Assembly (NCBI GenBank): GCA_902489955.1
Contig: CABUBY010000028.1
Coordinates: 1-16,178, forward strand
Reading direction: 5' to 3'
Length of the DNA stretch: 16,178 nucleotides
From: an uncultured Collinsella sp.
GTDB lineage: Bacteria; Actinomycetota; Coriobacteriia; Coriobacteriales; Coriobacteriaceae
The notes below the pieces were generated by a model. That model was not told the DNA's origin, did no database searches, and was given only the letters and a program-made list of their open reading frames with translations. This document shows, one piece after another, positions 5,923 through 13,260 of this stretch (positions are counted from its first letter, which is position 1; each line of letters starts with the position of its first letter). A program made the position numbers and the translations under genes.

Positions 5923-5962
5923 TATACACAAGTCTAAGAGGGGCTTGTTTAGGAGGCACAGT

Positions 5963-7186
5963 ATGGGACGTTTTACCAATCCTCGCGATCTGTACTTTGG
6001 TGAGGGCGCTCGCCACGAGGTGAAGAACCTCAAGGGCAAGAAGGCCATCATCGTTTCTGGCGGCAGCTCTATGCGCCGCGGCGGGTTCCTGCAGGACGTT
6101 GAGGCCGACCTCAAAGAGGCCGGCATGGAGGTCAAACTGTTCGAGGGCGTCGAGTCCGACCCGTCCATCGAGACGGTCATGAAGGGCGCCGAGGCCATGC
6201 GCGAGTTCGAGCCCGACTGGATTATCGCCATCGGCGGCGGCTCGCCCATCGATGCCGCTAAGGCCATGTGGGTCTTCTACGAGTATCCCGAGGAGTCCTT
6301 CGATAACATCATCCAGCCGTTCAGCTTCCCCGAGCTGCGTCAGAAGGCTCACTTCTGCGCCATTTCCTCCACCTCCGGTACCGCTACCGAGGTCACTGCC
6401 TTTTCCGTCATCACCGACTACGCCAAGGGCATCAAGTACCCGCTGGCCGACTTCAACATCACCCCTGATGTCGCCATCGTCGACCCGGAGCTCACCTACA
6501 CCATGCCCGCCAAGCTGTGCGCTCACACCGGCATGGACGCTCTGACCCACTGCATGGAGGCCTACGTTTCTACCTTCGCCTCTATGTTCACCGACGCCAA
6601 CGCTCTGCACGGCATCCGCGAGATCGTCGAGTGGCTGCCCAAGTCCTATGCTGGCGACCATGAGGCCCGTCAACACATGCACGAGGCTCAGTGCATCGCC
6701 GGTATCGCCTTCTCCTCGGGCCTGCTCGGCATTGTTCACTCCATGGCTCACAAGACCGGTGCTGCCTTCGAGAACGGCCACATCATCCACGGTGCTGCTA
6801 ACGCCATGTACCTGGGCAAGGTCATCCAGTGGAACTCCAAGGACCCGCGTGCTGCCGAGCGTTACGCTTACGTGGCCAAGGAGATCCTGCACCTTCCCGG
6901 CGAGACCAACGAGGAGCTCATCGCTGCGCTCGTCCAGAAGATCCGCGACCTCAACGACCAGCTCAACATCCCGCAGTCCATCAAGGATTACGCGAATGGT
7001 GGCGTGAAGGTCGATGCCGAGAACCCGCAGATGGTTTCCGAGGAGGAGTTCCTCGCCAAGCTGCCCGAGATCGCCGCGAACGCCGAGACCGACGCCTGCA
7101 CGCCGGAGAACCCGCGTGAGACCAAGGCTGCCGACTTCGAGAAGATCCTCAAGGCCTGCTACTACGACACCGACATCGATTTCTAA
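5963..7186 (+). CDS. Iron-containing (group III) alcohol dehydrogenase
   Basis: The 407-aa protein catalyses NAD(P)H-linked interconversion of an aldehyde or ketone and an alcohol in the cytoplasm. The N-terminal Rossmann-like half carries the nucleotide motif IGGGSPIDAAKA (90-101). The helical C-terminal half carries the metal ligands: D192 and H196 in GMDALTHCMEAYVS, H259 in HSMAH, and H276 in the HGAANA motif (H273 is nearby). It most resembles the butanol or propanediol-type dehydrogenases of anaerobes, but substrate and NADH versus NADPH preference cannot be read here. ATG 5963 is chosen for AGGAGG 7 nt upstream; the frame extends to 5912 without a ribosome site and across the leader hairpin. 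Codons look strongly biased, as in guaA and ychF, suggesting high expression. It is monocistronic, closed by the terminator at 7208-7249. Confidence 0.9.
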   Translation: MGRFTNPRDLYFGEGARHEVKNLKGKKAIIVSGGSSMRRGGFLQDVEADLKEAGMEVKLFEGVESDPSIETVMKGAEAMREFEPDWIIAIGGGSPIDAAKAMWVFYEYPEESFDNIIQPFSFPELRQKAHFCAISSTSGTATEVTAFSVITDYAKGIKYPLADFNITPDVAIVDPELTYTMPAKLCAHTGMDALTHCMEAYVSTFASMFTDANALHGIREIVEWLPKSYAGDHEARQHMHEAQCIAGIAFSSGLLGIVHSMAHKTGAAFENGHIIHGAANAMYLGKVIQWNSKDPRAAERYAYVAKEILHLPGETNEELIAALVQKIRDLNDQLNIPQSIKDYANGGVKVDAENPQMVSEEEFLAKLPEIAANAETDACTPENPRETKAADFEKILKACYYDTDIDF

Positions 7187-7207
7187 TCGACTCTTGTTAT
7201 CGTAACG

Positions 7208-7249
7208 AGGGGCTCCGCACGTATCTGTACGGAGCCCCTTTCTTTTTTT
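7208..7249 (+). terminator. Intrinsic terminator of the alcohol dehydrogenase gene
   Basis: AGGGGCTCCG (7208-7217) pairs perfectly with CGGAGCCCCT (7230-7239), followed by TTCTTTTTTT. It lies 21 nt after the stop codon. Confidence 0.95.
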
Positions 7250-7270
7250 CTTTTAGAGAATGGGATAGTT

Positions 7271-8371
7271 ATGGCTGCAATTTTCAATAGCCCCAGCAAG
7301 TACATCCAGGGTCCGGACGAGCTCGCCAAGCTCGGCTCCTATGTCGAGCCGCTTGGCGCTAAGGCCCTCGTCATCGTGACGCCTTCGGGCAAGAAGCGCG
7401 TCGGTGCCAAGATCGAGGGCGGTTTTGCCGAGGCTAAGGCCGAGCTGCTGTTTGAGGACTTTAACGGCGAGTGCTCTAAGGGCGAGGTCGATCGCCTGGT
7501 TGCGCTCGCTCGCGACAACGGTTGCGACATCATCGTTGGCGTCGGTGGCGGCAAGATCCTCGATACCGCTAAGGCTGTCGCCTATTACCTGGAATCCCCG
7601 GTTATCATTTGCCCTACCATTGCTTCGACCGATGCCCCGTGTTCGGCGCTTTCGGTGCTCTATACCGATGACGGCCAGTTCGACAAGTACCTCTTCCTTA
7701 AGGCAAACCCCAATATTGTCCTGATGGATACGACGGTTATCGCGGCGAGCCCGGTGCGCCTGACGGTTTCCGGTATGGGCGATGCGCTCGCAACCTACTT
7801 TGAGGCCCAGGCGACGCACGATGCCGACGGCGGCACTTGCGCTGGCGGCAAGGGCGGAATGGCCGGCCTGGCGCTCGCCAAGCTCTGCTACGAGACGCTT
7901 ATGGCCGATGGCGTCAAGGCCAAGGTCGCGCTGGAGAAGGGTGCGCTCACGCCTGCCGTCGAGCATATCATCGAGGCCAATACGCTGCTTTCGGGCATTG
8001 GCTTTGAGAGCTCGGGCCTTGCTGCTGCTCATGCCATCCACAATGGCCTGACGATGCTGCCCGAGTGCCACGGCATGTATCACGGCGAGAAGGTCGCCTT
8101 TGGCACCATCGTCCAGCTGGTACTCGAGGATGCTCCGACTGAGAAACTCGAGGAAGTCTTGGGCTTCTGCATTGAGTTGGGCCTGCCGGTTACGATGAAG
8201 GAACTTGGCGTTGCCGAGCTTACGCGCGAGCAGGCCATGATTGTTGCCGAGGCCGCCTGCGCGCCCGATGACACCATGTGCAACATGCCGTTTGAGGTGA
8301 CGCCCGAGATGGTCGCAAACGCCATCCTGGGTGCCGACGCGCTGGGCCACTACTATCTCATGGATGAGTAA
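7271..8371 (+). CDS. gldA: Glycerol dehydrogenase (GldA family), copy 1
   Basis: The 366-aa protein has the usual GldA length. It oxidises glycerol to dihydroxyacetone with NAD+, or runs in reverse, in the cytoplasm. Visible are GVGGGKILDTAK (90-101) for NAD binding, CPTIASTDAPCSALSVLY (114-131) with the conserved D121, and the zinc ligands D171 (GMGDALATYFEA), H254 (AAAHAIHNGL) and H271 (MYHGEKVAFG), spaced as in characterised GldA. ATG 7271 follows the previous terminator by 21 nt and has only a weak GGGA-type ribosome site, so a promoter must lie in the short gap or transcription reads through. Unlike the second copy it keeps the full STDAP active-site stretch. Related 1,2-propanediol or hydroxyacetone activity is also possible. 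A strong terminator follows. Confidence 0.93.
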   Translation: MAAIFNSPSKYIQGPDELAKLGSYVEPLGAKALVIVTPSGKKRVGAKIEGGFAEAKAELLFEDFNGECSKGEVDRLVALARDNGCDIIVGVGGGKILDTAKAVAYYLESPVIICPTIASTDAPCSALSVLYTDDGQFDKYLFLKANPNIVLMDTTVIAASPVRLTVSGMGDALATYFEAQATHDADGGTCAGGKGGMAGLALAKLCYETLMADGVKAKVALEKGALTPAVEHIIEANTLLSGIGFESSGLAAAHAIHNGLTMLPECHGMYHGEKVAFGTIVQLVLEDAPTEKLEEVLGFCIELGLPVTMKELGVAELTREQAMIVAEAACAPDDTMCNMPFEVTPEMVANAILGADALGHYYLMDE

Positions 8372-8383
8372 ATCAAGCTAAGG

Positions 8384-8419
8384 AAGGGGCAAAGCAAGCA
8401 GATGGCTTTGCCCCTTTTT
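8384..8419 (+). terminator. Intrinsic terminator of gldA copy 1
   Basis: GGGGCAAAGC (8386-8395) pairs perfectly with GCTTTGCCCC (8405-8414), extended by AA/TT, followed by TTTTT (8415-8419). It lies 12 nt after the stop. Confidence 0.95.
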
Positions 8420-8423
8420 GCTA

Positions 8424-8454
8424 TGGTGCAAAGGGGTCAGGTTACTTTGCACCA
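8424..8454. repeat. Perfect dyad between the two gldA copies
   Basis: TGGTGCAAAG (8424-8433) and CTTTGCACCA (8445-8454) are perfect inverted copies around an 11-nt centre, 30 bp before the second gldA start. The arms also echo the neighbouring terminator stem (GCAAAG/CTTTGC). There is no T-tract. It could be an operator, a 5' hairpin or a dispersed palindromic repeat. Confidence 0.55.
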
Positions 8455-8484
8455 ATCGTTGTTTGATGAAGGGCGGATTCTCGC

Positions 8485-9552
8485 ATGGCACTTCCCATGG
8501 TTTATGGCGGTCCCGGCCGGTATGTTCAGGGGCCGGGCGAACTCTCGCGTCAGGGCAGGTATTTGTCATGGTTGGGCTGCGCTGCCTATGTCTTGTTTGA
8601 CCAGGGCACCGAGGATCGGCTGTGCAGGCAGATCGTCGATGGATTTCTGGACGAAGATCTAAGCGAGCCGTTCTTTAAGATTTATAACGGTCCGTGTACG
8701 GAAGATGCCGTTGTCGGAATGGCTCAGGAAGCCCAGGCCGAGTATTGCGACATGGTGGTGGGCATTGGCGGCGGCAAGATGCTCGATATCGCCAAGGCAG
8801 TAGCGTTTTATGCCGAGCTGCCGTTGTGCGTATGCCCCACGGCGGCCTCAATGGACGGTCCGTGCAGTGCGATTTCGGTGCTGTATCACGAGGATGGGTC
8901 GTTCGACCGTTACCTGGAGCTCGAGAAGAATCCAGACCTGGTCGTGGTCGATACCAACGTGGTCGCGGCGGCCCCACTGCGTATGACGGTCGCTGGTATG
9001 GGCGATGCGCTGGCAACGTACTTCGAGGCGCGTTCGTGCGCCGCGGCGAGAGGTGCGAACGAGCACGGTGGCGCGCCGGGGCACTTGGCTCTGGTTGCGG
9101 CTCGCGCCTGCTATGACACGCTCATGGAATGCGGCGTCGCTGCCAAGCGCGATCTCAAAAAGGGGCGTACATCGCCGGCGGTTGAGCGCCTGATCGAGTG
9201 CAATATTCTGCTTTCGGGTGTTGGCTTTGAGAGTGGCGGCCTGGCGTTGGCACATGCCATCGCCAACGGTCTGACGATTCTGCCCGAGTGCAAGGCCATG
9301 CATGGTGAGGCCGTGGCATTTGGTCTGGTGGTGCAGCTGCGCCTGGAGCGTGCGCCCGAGCTTGATCAGGTGCTCGAGTTTTGCCAGCGCGTTGGTCTGC
9401 CGACGACGCTCGAGGAGCTGGGCCTTGGCGAGATTTCCGATGCCGACCTGCAGAGTGTTGCAAATGCGGTCTTTAGAAACGAGCGTAACATGGCCAACGA
9501 ACAGGCCAAGGTGACCAAACAAAAGCTCGTGCAGCTCATGCGCGAGGCATAG
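8485..9552 (+). CDS. Glycerol dehydrogenase-like protein, copy 2
   Basis: This 355-aa paralogue of the preceding gene keeps GIGGGKMLDIAK (93-104) for the dinucleotide and all three zinc ligands, D174, H257 and H273 (GMGDALATYFEA, LAHAIANGL, AMHGEAVAFG), so it should be an active enzyme. The active-site loop differs: STDAP becomes SMDGP (122-126), the MYHGEK motif loses one residue to MHGEA, and the N-terminal 80 residues and the tail diverge. A changed polyol or hydroxyketone substrate is a reasonable inference. ATG 8485 is taken because the GldA N-terminal pattern (YGGPGRYVQGPGEL) starts at once; AAGGG lies about 12 nt upstream, which is long. Codons look less biased than in copy 1. A strong terminator precedes it, so it is probably expressed on its own. 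Confidence 0.9.
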   Translation: MALPMVYGGPGRYVQGPGELSRQGRYLSWLGCAAYVLFDQGTEDRLCRQIVDGFLDEDLSEPFFKIYNGPCTEDAVVGMAQEAQAEYCDMVVGIGGGKMLDIAKAVAFYAELPLCVCPTAASMDGPCSAISVLYHEDGSFDRYLELEKNPDLVVVDTNVVAAAPLRMTVAGMGDALATYFEARSCAAARGANEHGGAPGHLALVAARACYDTLMECGVAAKRDLKKGRTSPAVERLIECNILLSGVGFESGGLALAHAIANGLTILPECKAMHGEAVAFGLVVQLRLERAPELDQVLEFCQRVGLPTTLEELGLGEISDADLQSVANAVFRNERNMANEQAKVTKQKLVQLMREA

Positions 9553-9606
9553 CTTGCCGCTTGATCGACCTTGTGCAATCGAGGCGGGCGATAGGTCATA
9601 GACTAT

Positions 9607-9635
9607 TTGCCGCAAAGATGCTCCGCGTGTAATTT
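9607..9635 (+). promoter_or_regulatory. Candidate promoter of the ferredoxin-like gene
   Basis: TTGCCG (9607-9612), a 17-bp spacer and TAATTT (9630-9635) lie 69 nt before the chosen ATG. Four of six bases match in each hexamer. A second possibility is TTGCCC (9634-9639) with TATCAT (9659-9664), but the spacer is 19 bp. Confidence 0.35.
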
Positions 9636-9704
9636 GCCCGAGGCGTGGACCGATGGCGTATCATTATCTCTTGCTTGTTTGCACTGCTCAGGGAGGGGCC
9701 GCGC

Positions 9705-10958
9705 ATGGCGCAGGAACACGATCTGTTTGATGACATTATCGAGATCAGCAAGGGTTTCGACTTTCTTAAAAACCCGCTTGGCGGTGTGACCGACGCACTC
9801 GATCCATCGGCGCCGCAGTGGAATCCTGCCGACTACAAGGAGCGTCCGCGCGGCAACACCATTCCGTGCTTGACCTGCAAAAACGAGAAGAGCGGCTGCA
9901 CCGCGTGCATGGACGTGTGTCCGGTCAACGCTATCGAGGTCGAGGAAGACGCCATCGAGATTCTCGATTCCTGTCGCAAGTGCGGCCTGTGCGCTGCCGC
10001 CTGCCCGACTGAGGCGATTATTTCGCCGCGCCTGGCGCCCAAAAACCTGTATGACGACATTGTCTCGGCAGCTACGAGTCACGAGACCGTCTACGTTACC
10101 TGCACGCGTGCCCTTAAGCGCATGCCGCGCGAGAACGAGGTCGTCGTTGCCTGCGTGGGCGATATTACGGCCGAGACCTGGTTCTCGGTACTGGCGGACT
10201 ATCCCAACGTGAGCGTGTACCTGCCGTTGGGCGTGTGCGATAAGTGCCGCAACACCGGTGGCGAGGATATTCTGGGCGAGGCCATCGCCACCGCCGAGGA
10301 GTGGGCCGGTACGGGCATGGGCCTGGAGGTCGACCCCAAGAGCCTCAAGTGCCATAAACGCCGCGAGTACGAGCGCAAGGAGTACATGGAAAAGATCGCC
10401 CGCACCACGGGCCTGACGGTGACCAAGCTCAATCCGGCGACGGCGGCGCTGGCCTCGGTGACGCAAAAGCTCAAGGCCCATCGCCATCAGATTACCCAGC
10501 TGGAGCGCACGCTCAACACCATGTGCGGCACCACGACGACCAAGCGTCGCCGTTCGCTCACGCACGGGCGGCAGCTGGTGCTCTCGACATTGCAAAACCA
10601 CCCCGAGCTTGCCCAGAACATGCAGGTGAGCACGCCGGAGTGCGATTTTGACAAGTGCACGTCGTGCGGCGAGTGCGTCAATGTATGTCCCACGTTCGCC
10701 TGCGATCTGGTGGGAAGCGGCCGCTTTGCACTGGAGTCCACGTATTGCCTAGGCTGCGGAGCCTGCGTCAAGGTGTGCCCCGAGCATGCGCTTAAGTTGG
10801 TTGAGCATGATGCATCCAACCTGGTCGTCGTCGATCCCGAGGCCGAGGAAAAGGCCGCCCAGAAGGCTAGGGCCCACGAAGAAGCCCAGAAGGTCAAGGC
10901 CGAGGCAAAGGCCAAGCTCGACAAGATGCTCGATCAGGTGGAGAAGCTCGCGGACTAG
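9705..10958 (+). CDS. 4Fe-4S ferredoxin-type protein with two separated dicluster modules
   Basis: The 417-aa soluble protein starts at ATG 9705, with GGGAGG about 8 nt upstream; a longer frame to 9645 has no ribosome site. Module one (55-101) has C55, C58, C65, C68 and C72-P, then C90, C93, C96 and C100-P. The C-terminal module (318-360) has C318, C321, C324 and C328-P, then C348, C351, C354 and C358-P. That predicts up to four 4Fe-4S clusters. Between them, residues 125-275 form an unfamiliar domain with further cysteines (C133, C150, C178, C181, C216) including a CDKC pair. The tail (378-417) is Lys/Glu/Ala-rich and probably helical. It is likely an electron carrier or oxidoreductase subunit, but no partner enzyme is encoded beside it, so the redox partner is unknown. 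Confidence 0.82.
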   Translation: MAQEHDLFDDIIEISKGFDFLKNPLGGVTDALDPSAPQWNPADYKERPRGNTIPCLTCKNEKSGCTACMDVCPVNAIEVEEDAIEILDSCRKCGLCAAACPTEAIISPRLAPKNLYDDIVSAATSHETVYVTCTRALKRMPRENEVVVACVGDITAETWFSVLADYPNVSVYLPLGVCDKCRNTGGEDILGEAIATAEEWAGTGMGLEVDPKSLKCHKRREYERKEYMEKIARTTGLTVTKLNPATAALASVTQKLKAHRHQITQLERTLNTMCGTTTTKRRRSLTHGRQLVLSTLQNHPELAQNMQVSTPECDFDKCTSCGECVNVCPTFACDLVGSGRFALESTYCLGCGACVKVCPEHALKLVEHDASNLVVVDPEAEEKAAQKARAHEEAQKVKAEAKAKLDKMLDQVEKLAD

Positions 10959-10987
10959 TCAGCGACCCCTATCTCTGCTTCATTCGT

Positions 10988-11027
10988 GCCGCCGTGGCGT
11001 CCGGGTTAGCCCAGATGCTGCGGCGGC
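10988..11027 (+). other. GC-rich hairpin between the ferredoxin gene and ychF
   Basis: GCCGCCG (10988-10994) pairs with CGGCGGC (11021-11027). Inside, GCGTC pairs with GATGC and GGG with CCC around a TTAG loop, separated by small symmetric internal loops. It is a stable hairpin but has no U-run. It may end ferredoxin transcripts in a non-classical way; the -10 of ychF follows at once. Confidence 0.45.
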
Positions 11028-11029
11028 GC

Positions 11030-11035
11030 TATACT
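11030..11035 (+). promoter_or_regulatory. Candidate -10 element of ychF
   Basis: TATACT lies 37 nt before the GTG start. The best -35, TTAGCC (18-bp spacer), matches only half the consensus and lies within the hairpin at 10988-11027. Confidence 0.4.
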
Positions 11036-11072
11036 TATGCAGTTTGAAATGCTTGTACCAAAAGGAGCTGTC

Positions 11073-12149
<1,077 letters not shown>

Positions 12150-12160
12150 GGACGACGCGC

Positions 12161-12544
12161 ATGTTCAAATATGGCAAAAAAGCCGGCTACATGGGCATCG
12201 CGCTGCTGGTGCTTGCGGTGCTTCCGCTGGTGGTCGCAGCGTTTGTTATCCCCAACATTGGTCCCGAGGTGGCGACGAAGTTTAACGCAGCCGGCGAGGT
12301 GACGCGCTGGGGCAAGAGCTACGAGTTGCTGGCACTTCCGGTGCTCAATTTGCTGCTGAGCGTGGCAACGTACTTTACGGCGGGACGCCAGGCCAAGAAC
12401 AATGAGGACTCTGCCGCCATGGCGCGCATCGTGTGCGAGCGCTACCTGCGCAACGGTTGCATCACGGGTGTGTTCCTCAACGTGATCAACGTTTACTTTA
12501 TGTACTCGGCGATTACCGGAACGGGCTTTGGTTTTGGTTTCTAG
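12161..12544 (+). CDS. DUF1648/SdpI-like small membrane protein
   Basis: The 127-aa protein has three hydrophobic segments (about residues 10-33, 55-73 and 99-120), so it is an integral membrane protein. The first loop has IPNIGPEVATKFNAAGEVTR followed by WG, matching the DUF1648 signature (I-P, then F-N-A-x-G, then W-G) seen in SdpI-type immunity and related proteins. SdpI gives self-protection against the SDP toxin in Bacillus, but many DUF1648 proteins have no known role and no toxin gene is visible here. ATG 12161 lies 11 bp after the ychF stop, with AAGGA overlapping that gap, so the two share a transcript that ends at the hairpin 12592-12645. Confidence 0.75.
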   Translation: MFKYGKKAGYMGIALLVLAVLPLVVAAFVIPNIGPEVATKFNAAGEVTRWGKSYELLALPVLNLLLSVATYFTAGRQAKNNEDSAAMARIVCERYLRNGCITGVFLNVINVYFMYSAITGTGFGFGF

Positions 12545-12553
12545 CTTGTCCTT

Positions 12554-12943
12554 TTAGGCAACGAGCCTGCAAGCATATTCGATGGCTGCTGCGAGGCCGC
12601 CGCTCGATCGTGGTTGAAAGACTACATCGGCGGCGGCCTCGTTTTCGTATCCGGCGCCGCGAAGGGCGAGTGCTATGCCGGCTTCTAAAAGGAGCGGCAG
12701 GCCGCGTTGGCTGGTTGCGATTACGGCAACCTGATTGAGCGAGCAGCCGTGCGTTTGGCATTGAATGGCAAGTTCACCTTGCGCCGGGCAAGGGACCAGA
12801 ACGGCGACGACGCGACTTGATAGCAATGCAAATGCTGTGCGCTCATCGGGCGAAAGGCATTCTGCTTCAACGACGACGAGCTTGGGCGGTGCGCTGTTTG
12901 TGCGAAGCGTGGCTCGGTGCATGCGGACCGAAGAACCCGACAT
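12554..12943 (-). CDS. Degenerate, cap-less HAD (Cof-type) phosphatase-like protein
   Basis: The 129-aa protein starts at ATG 12943 with AGGAG 6 nt upstream. Residues 54-129 follow the C-terminal core of Cof-type HAD phosphatases: the stretch AQGELAIQCQTHGCSLNQV aligns with the SKG-x-AL...G-I-EEV segment, VAVIATSQRGLPLLLEAG with the V-GDSENDLPMLEAAG motif, and the AAADVV...GGLAAAIE tail with the usual AAD-V...DGVA-AIE. The catalytic residues are gone: the motif III lysine is Q55, and the motif IV GD-END is A76-T77 with Q79-R80-G81. Near the N-terminus KLVVVEAECL (21-30) sits where the DxDGT nucleophile motif would be. No cap domain fits. I infer a pseudoenzyme, perhaps a binding or regulatory protein. 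It is divergent from the XRE gene and convergent with the DUF1648 gene. The HAD alignment is from memory of the family, not a search. Confidence 0.6.
   Translation of the reverse strand: MSGSSVRMHRATLRTNSAPPKLVVVEAECLSPDERTAFALLSSRVVAVLVPCPAQGELAIQCQTHGCSLNQVAVIATSQRGLPLLLEAGIALALRGAGYENEAAADVVFQPRSSGGLAAAIEYACRLVA
12592..12645 (+). terminator. Intrinsic terminator of the ychF-DUF1648 operon, inside the opposing gene
   Basis: C12592 to T12608 pairs with A12626 to G12641: a stem of about 16 bp with a single bulged T (12604), 17-nt loop, then TTTT (12642-12645). It lies 47 nt after the DUF1648 stop but within the coding region of the convergent HAD-like gene, so it encodes residues on one strand and ends transcription on the other. 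Confidence 0.75.
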
Positions 12944-12966
12944 AGAAAACTCCTGTGTATTCGGGA

Positions 12967-12990
12967 AAACGTAAACTATAGTTTACGTTT
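12967..12990. promoter_or_regulatory. Perfect 24-bp palindromic operator in the divergent XRE/HAD-like promoter region
   Basis: The half-site AAACGTAAACTA is followed by its exact complement, with the CTATAG centre forming -10-like hexamers (TATAGT, TAAACT) on both strands. It lies 23 bp before the HAD-like ATG and 29 bp before the XRE ATG. Position and symmetry fit an operator bound by a dimer, most simply the adjacent XRE protein repressing both promoters. Confidence 0.75.
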
Positions 12991-13009
12991 ATGTTCGGCT
13001 CCATTTCAA
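12980..13009 (-). promoter_or_regulatory. Candidate promoter of the HAD-like gene
   Basis: On the minus strand TTGAAA (13009-13004, 5 of 6 consensus bases), an 18-bp spacer and TAAACT (12985-12980). The -10 lies inside the palindrome, so operator occupancy would block it. Confidence 0.45.
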
Positions 13010-13019
13010 ACTCGGCTGC

Positions 13020-13238
13020 ATGGACGAACGTGCGAAACAGATTCTTGGCAGGCGGGTCGAAGAGACACGCAGGGACCTTGGTATCTCCAAGGTTGATTTT
13101 TGTGTGGCGACAGGAATCAGCCGACCCTACCTCGACCGAATCGAAGATGGGACGGCAAATTTCACGCTCAGGGTTCTATTTAAGATCGCGCCCGCACTCG
13201 GCATGACGGTGTCAGAGCTTCTCGAGGGTATTGAATAG
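13020..13238 (+). CDS. XRE-family HTH transcriptional regulator, 72 aa
   Basis: This is a single helix-turn-helix domain of the Cro/C1 type, with recognition region SKVDFCVATGISRPYLDRIE (residues 23-42) followed by the usual G-T-A-N-F-T-L loop and a final helix ending M-T-V-S-E-L-L. There is no second domain, so it binds DNA as a bare XRE fold, probably as a dimer. ATG 13020 is the only start codon in frame before the palindrome. No good Shine-Dalgarno precedes it, so translation may be weak. It is divergent from the HAD-like gene across the 24-bp palindrome, which it probably binds. It converges with the asparaginase gene, with 22 bp between the stops and no terminator visible. Small XRE proteins in such pairs are often antitoxins or autorepressors. 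Confidence 0.85.
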   Translation: MDERAKQILGRRVEETRRDLGISKVDFCVATGISRPYLDRIEDGTANFTLRVLFKIAPALGMTVSELLEGIE

Positions 13239-13260
13239 GGGATACCCGTCGACAACCGAA

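Larger units (their letters stand above)
5463..5962. other. Divergent intergenic region, 500 bp
   Basis: No coding sequence with a ribosome binding site is visible on either strand. On the minus strand TATATA (5505-5500) is a possible -10 for the TPR operon, 38 nt before its ATG, but no -35 matches. A partial dyad (GGCAC 5528-5532 / GTGCC 5540-5544) lies where a -35 or operator would be. Further in are an inverted pair CGGCACC 5595-5601 / GGTGCCG 5624-5630 and two adjacent degenerate 21-22-bp repeats (5630-5650, 5651-5672) sharing AACGGT and TTTTGG. The right third holds the alcohol dehydrogenase leader, described separately. Confidence 0.5.

Noticed and set aside
5770..5960. Rex-type redox operator before the alcohol dehydrogenase gene
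   Set aside because: No TTGTGA-N6-TCACAA-like site was found; the dyad at 5832-5857 has a different sequence.
5756..6892. Minus-strand frame of 378 codons opposite the alcohol dehydrogenase gene
   Set aside because: Antisense shadow of a strongly coding gene; no conserved motif and no ribosome site.
7253..8350. Minus-strand frame of 365 codons opposite gldA copy 1
   Set aside because: Shadow frame. The plus strand has complete GldA motifs and its own terminator.
12161..12943. DUF1648 and HAD-like genes as an SDP-type toxin-immunity pair
   Set aside because: The genes are convergent, the HAD-like protein is not a secreted peptide, and no sdpC-like gene is visible. DUF1648 alone does not imply immunity.
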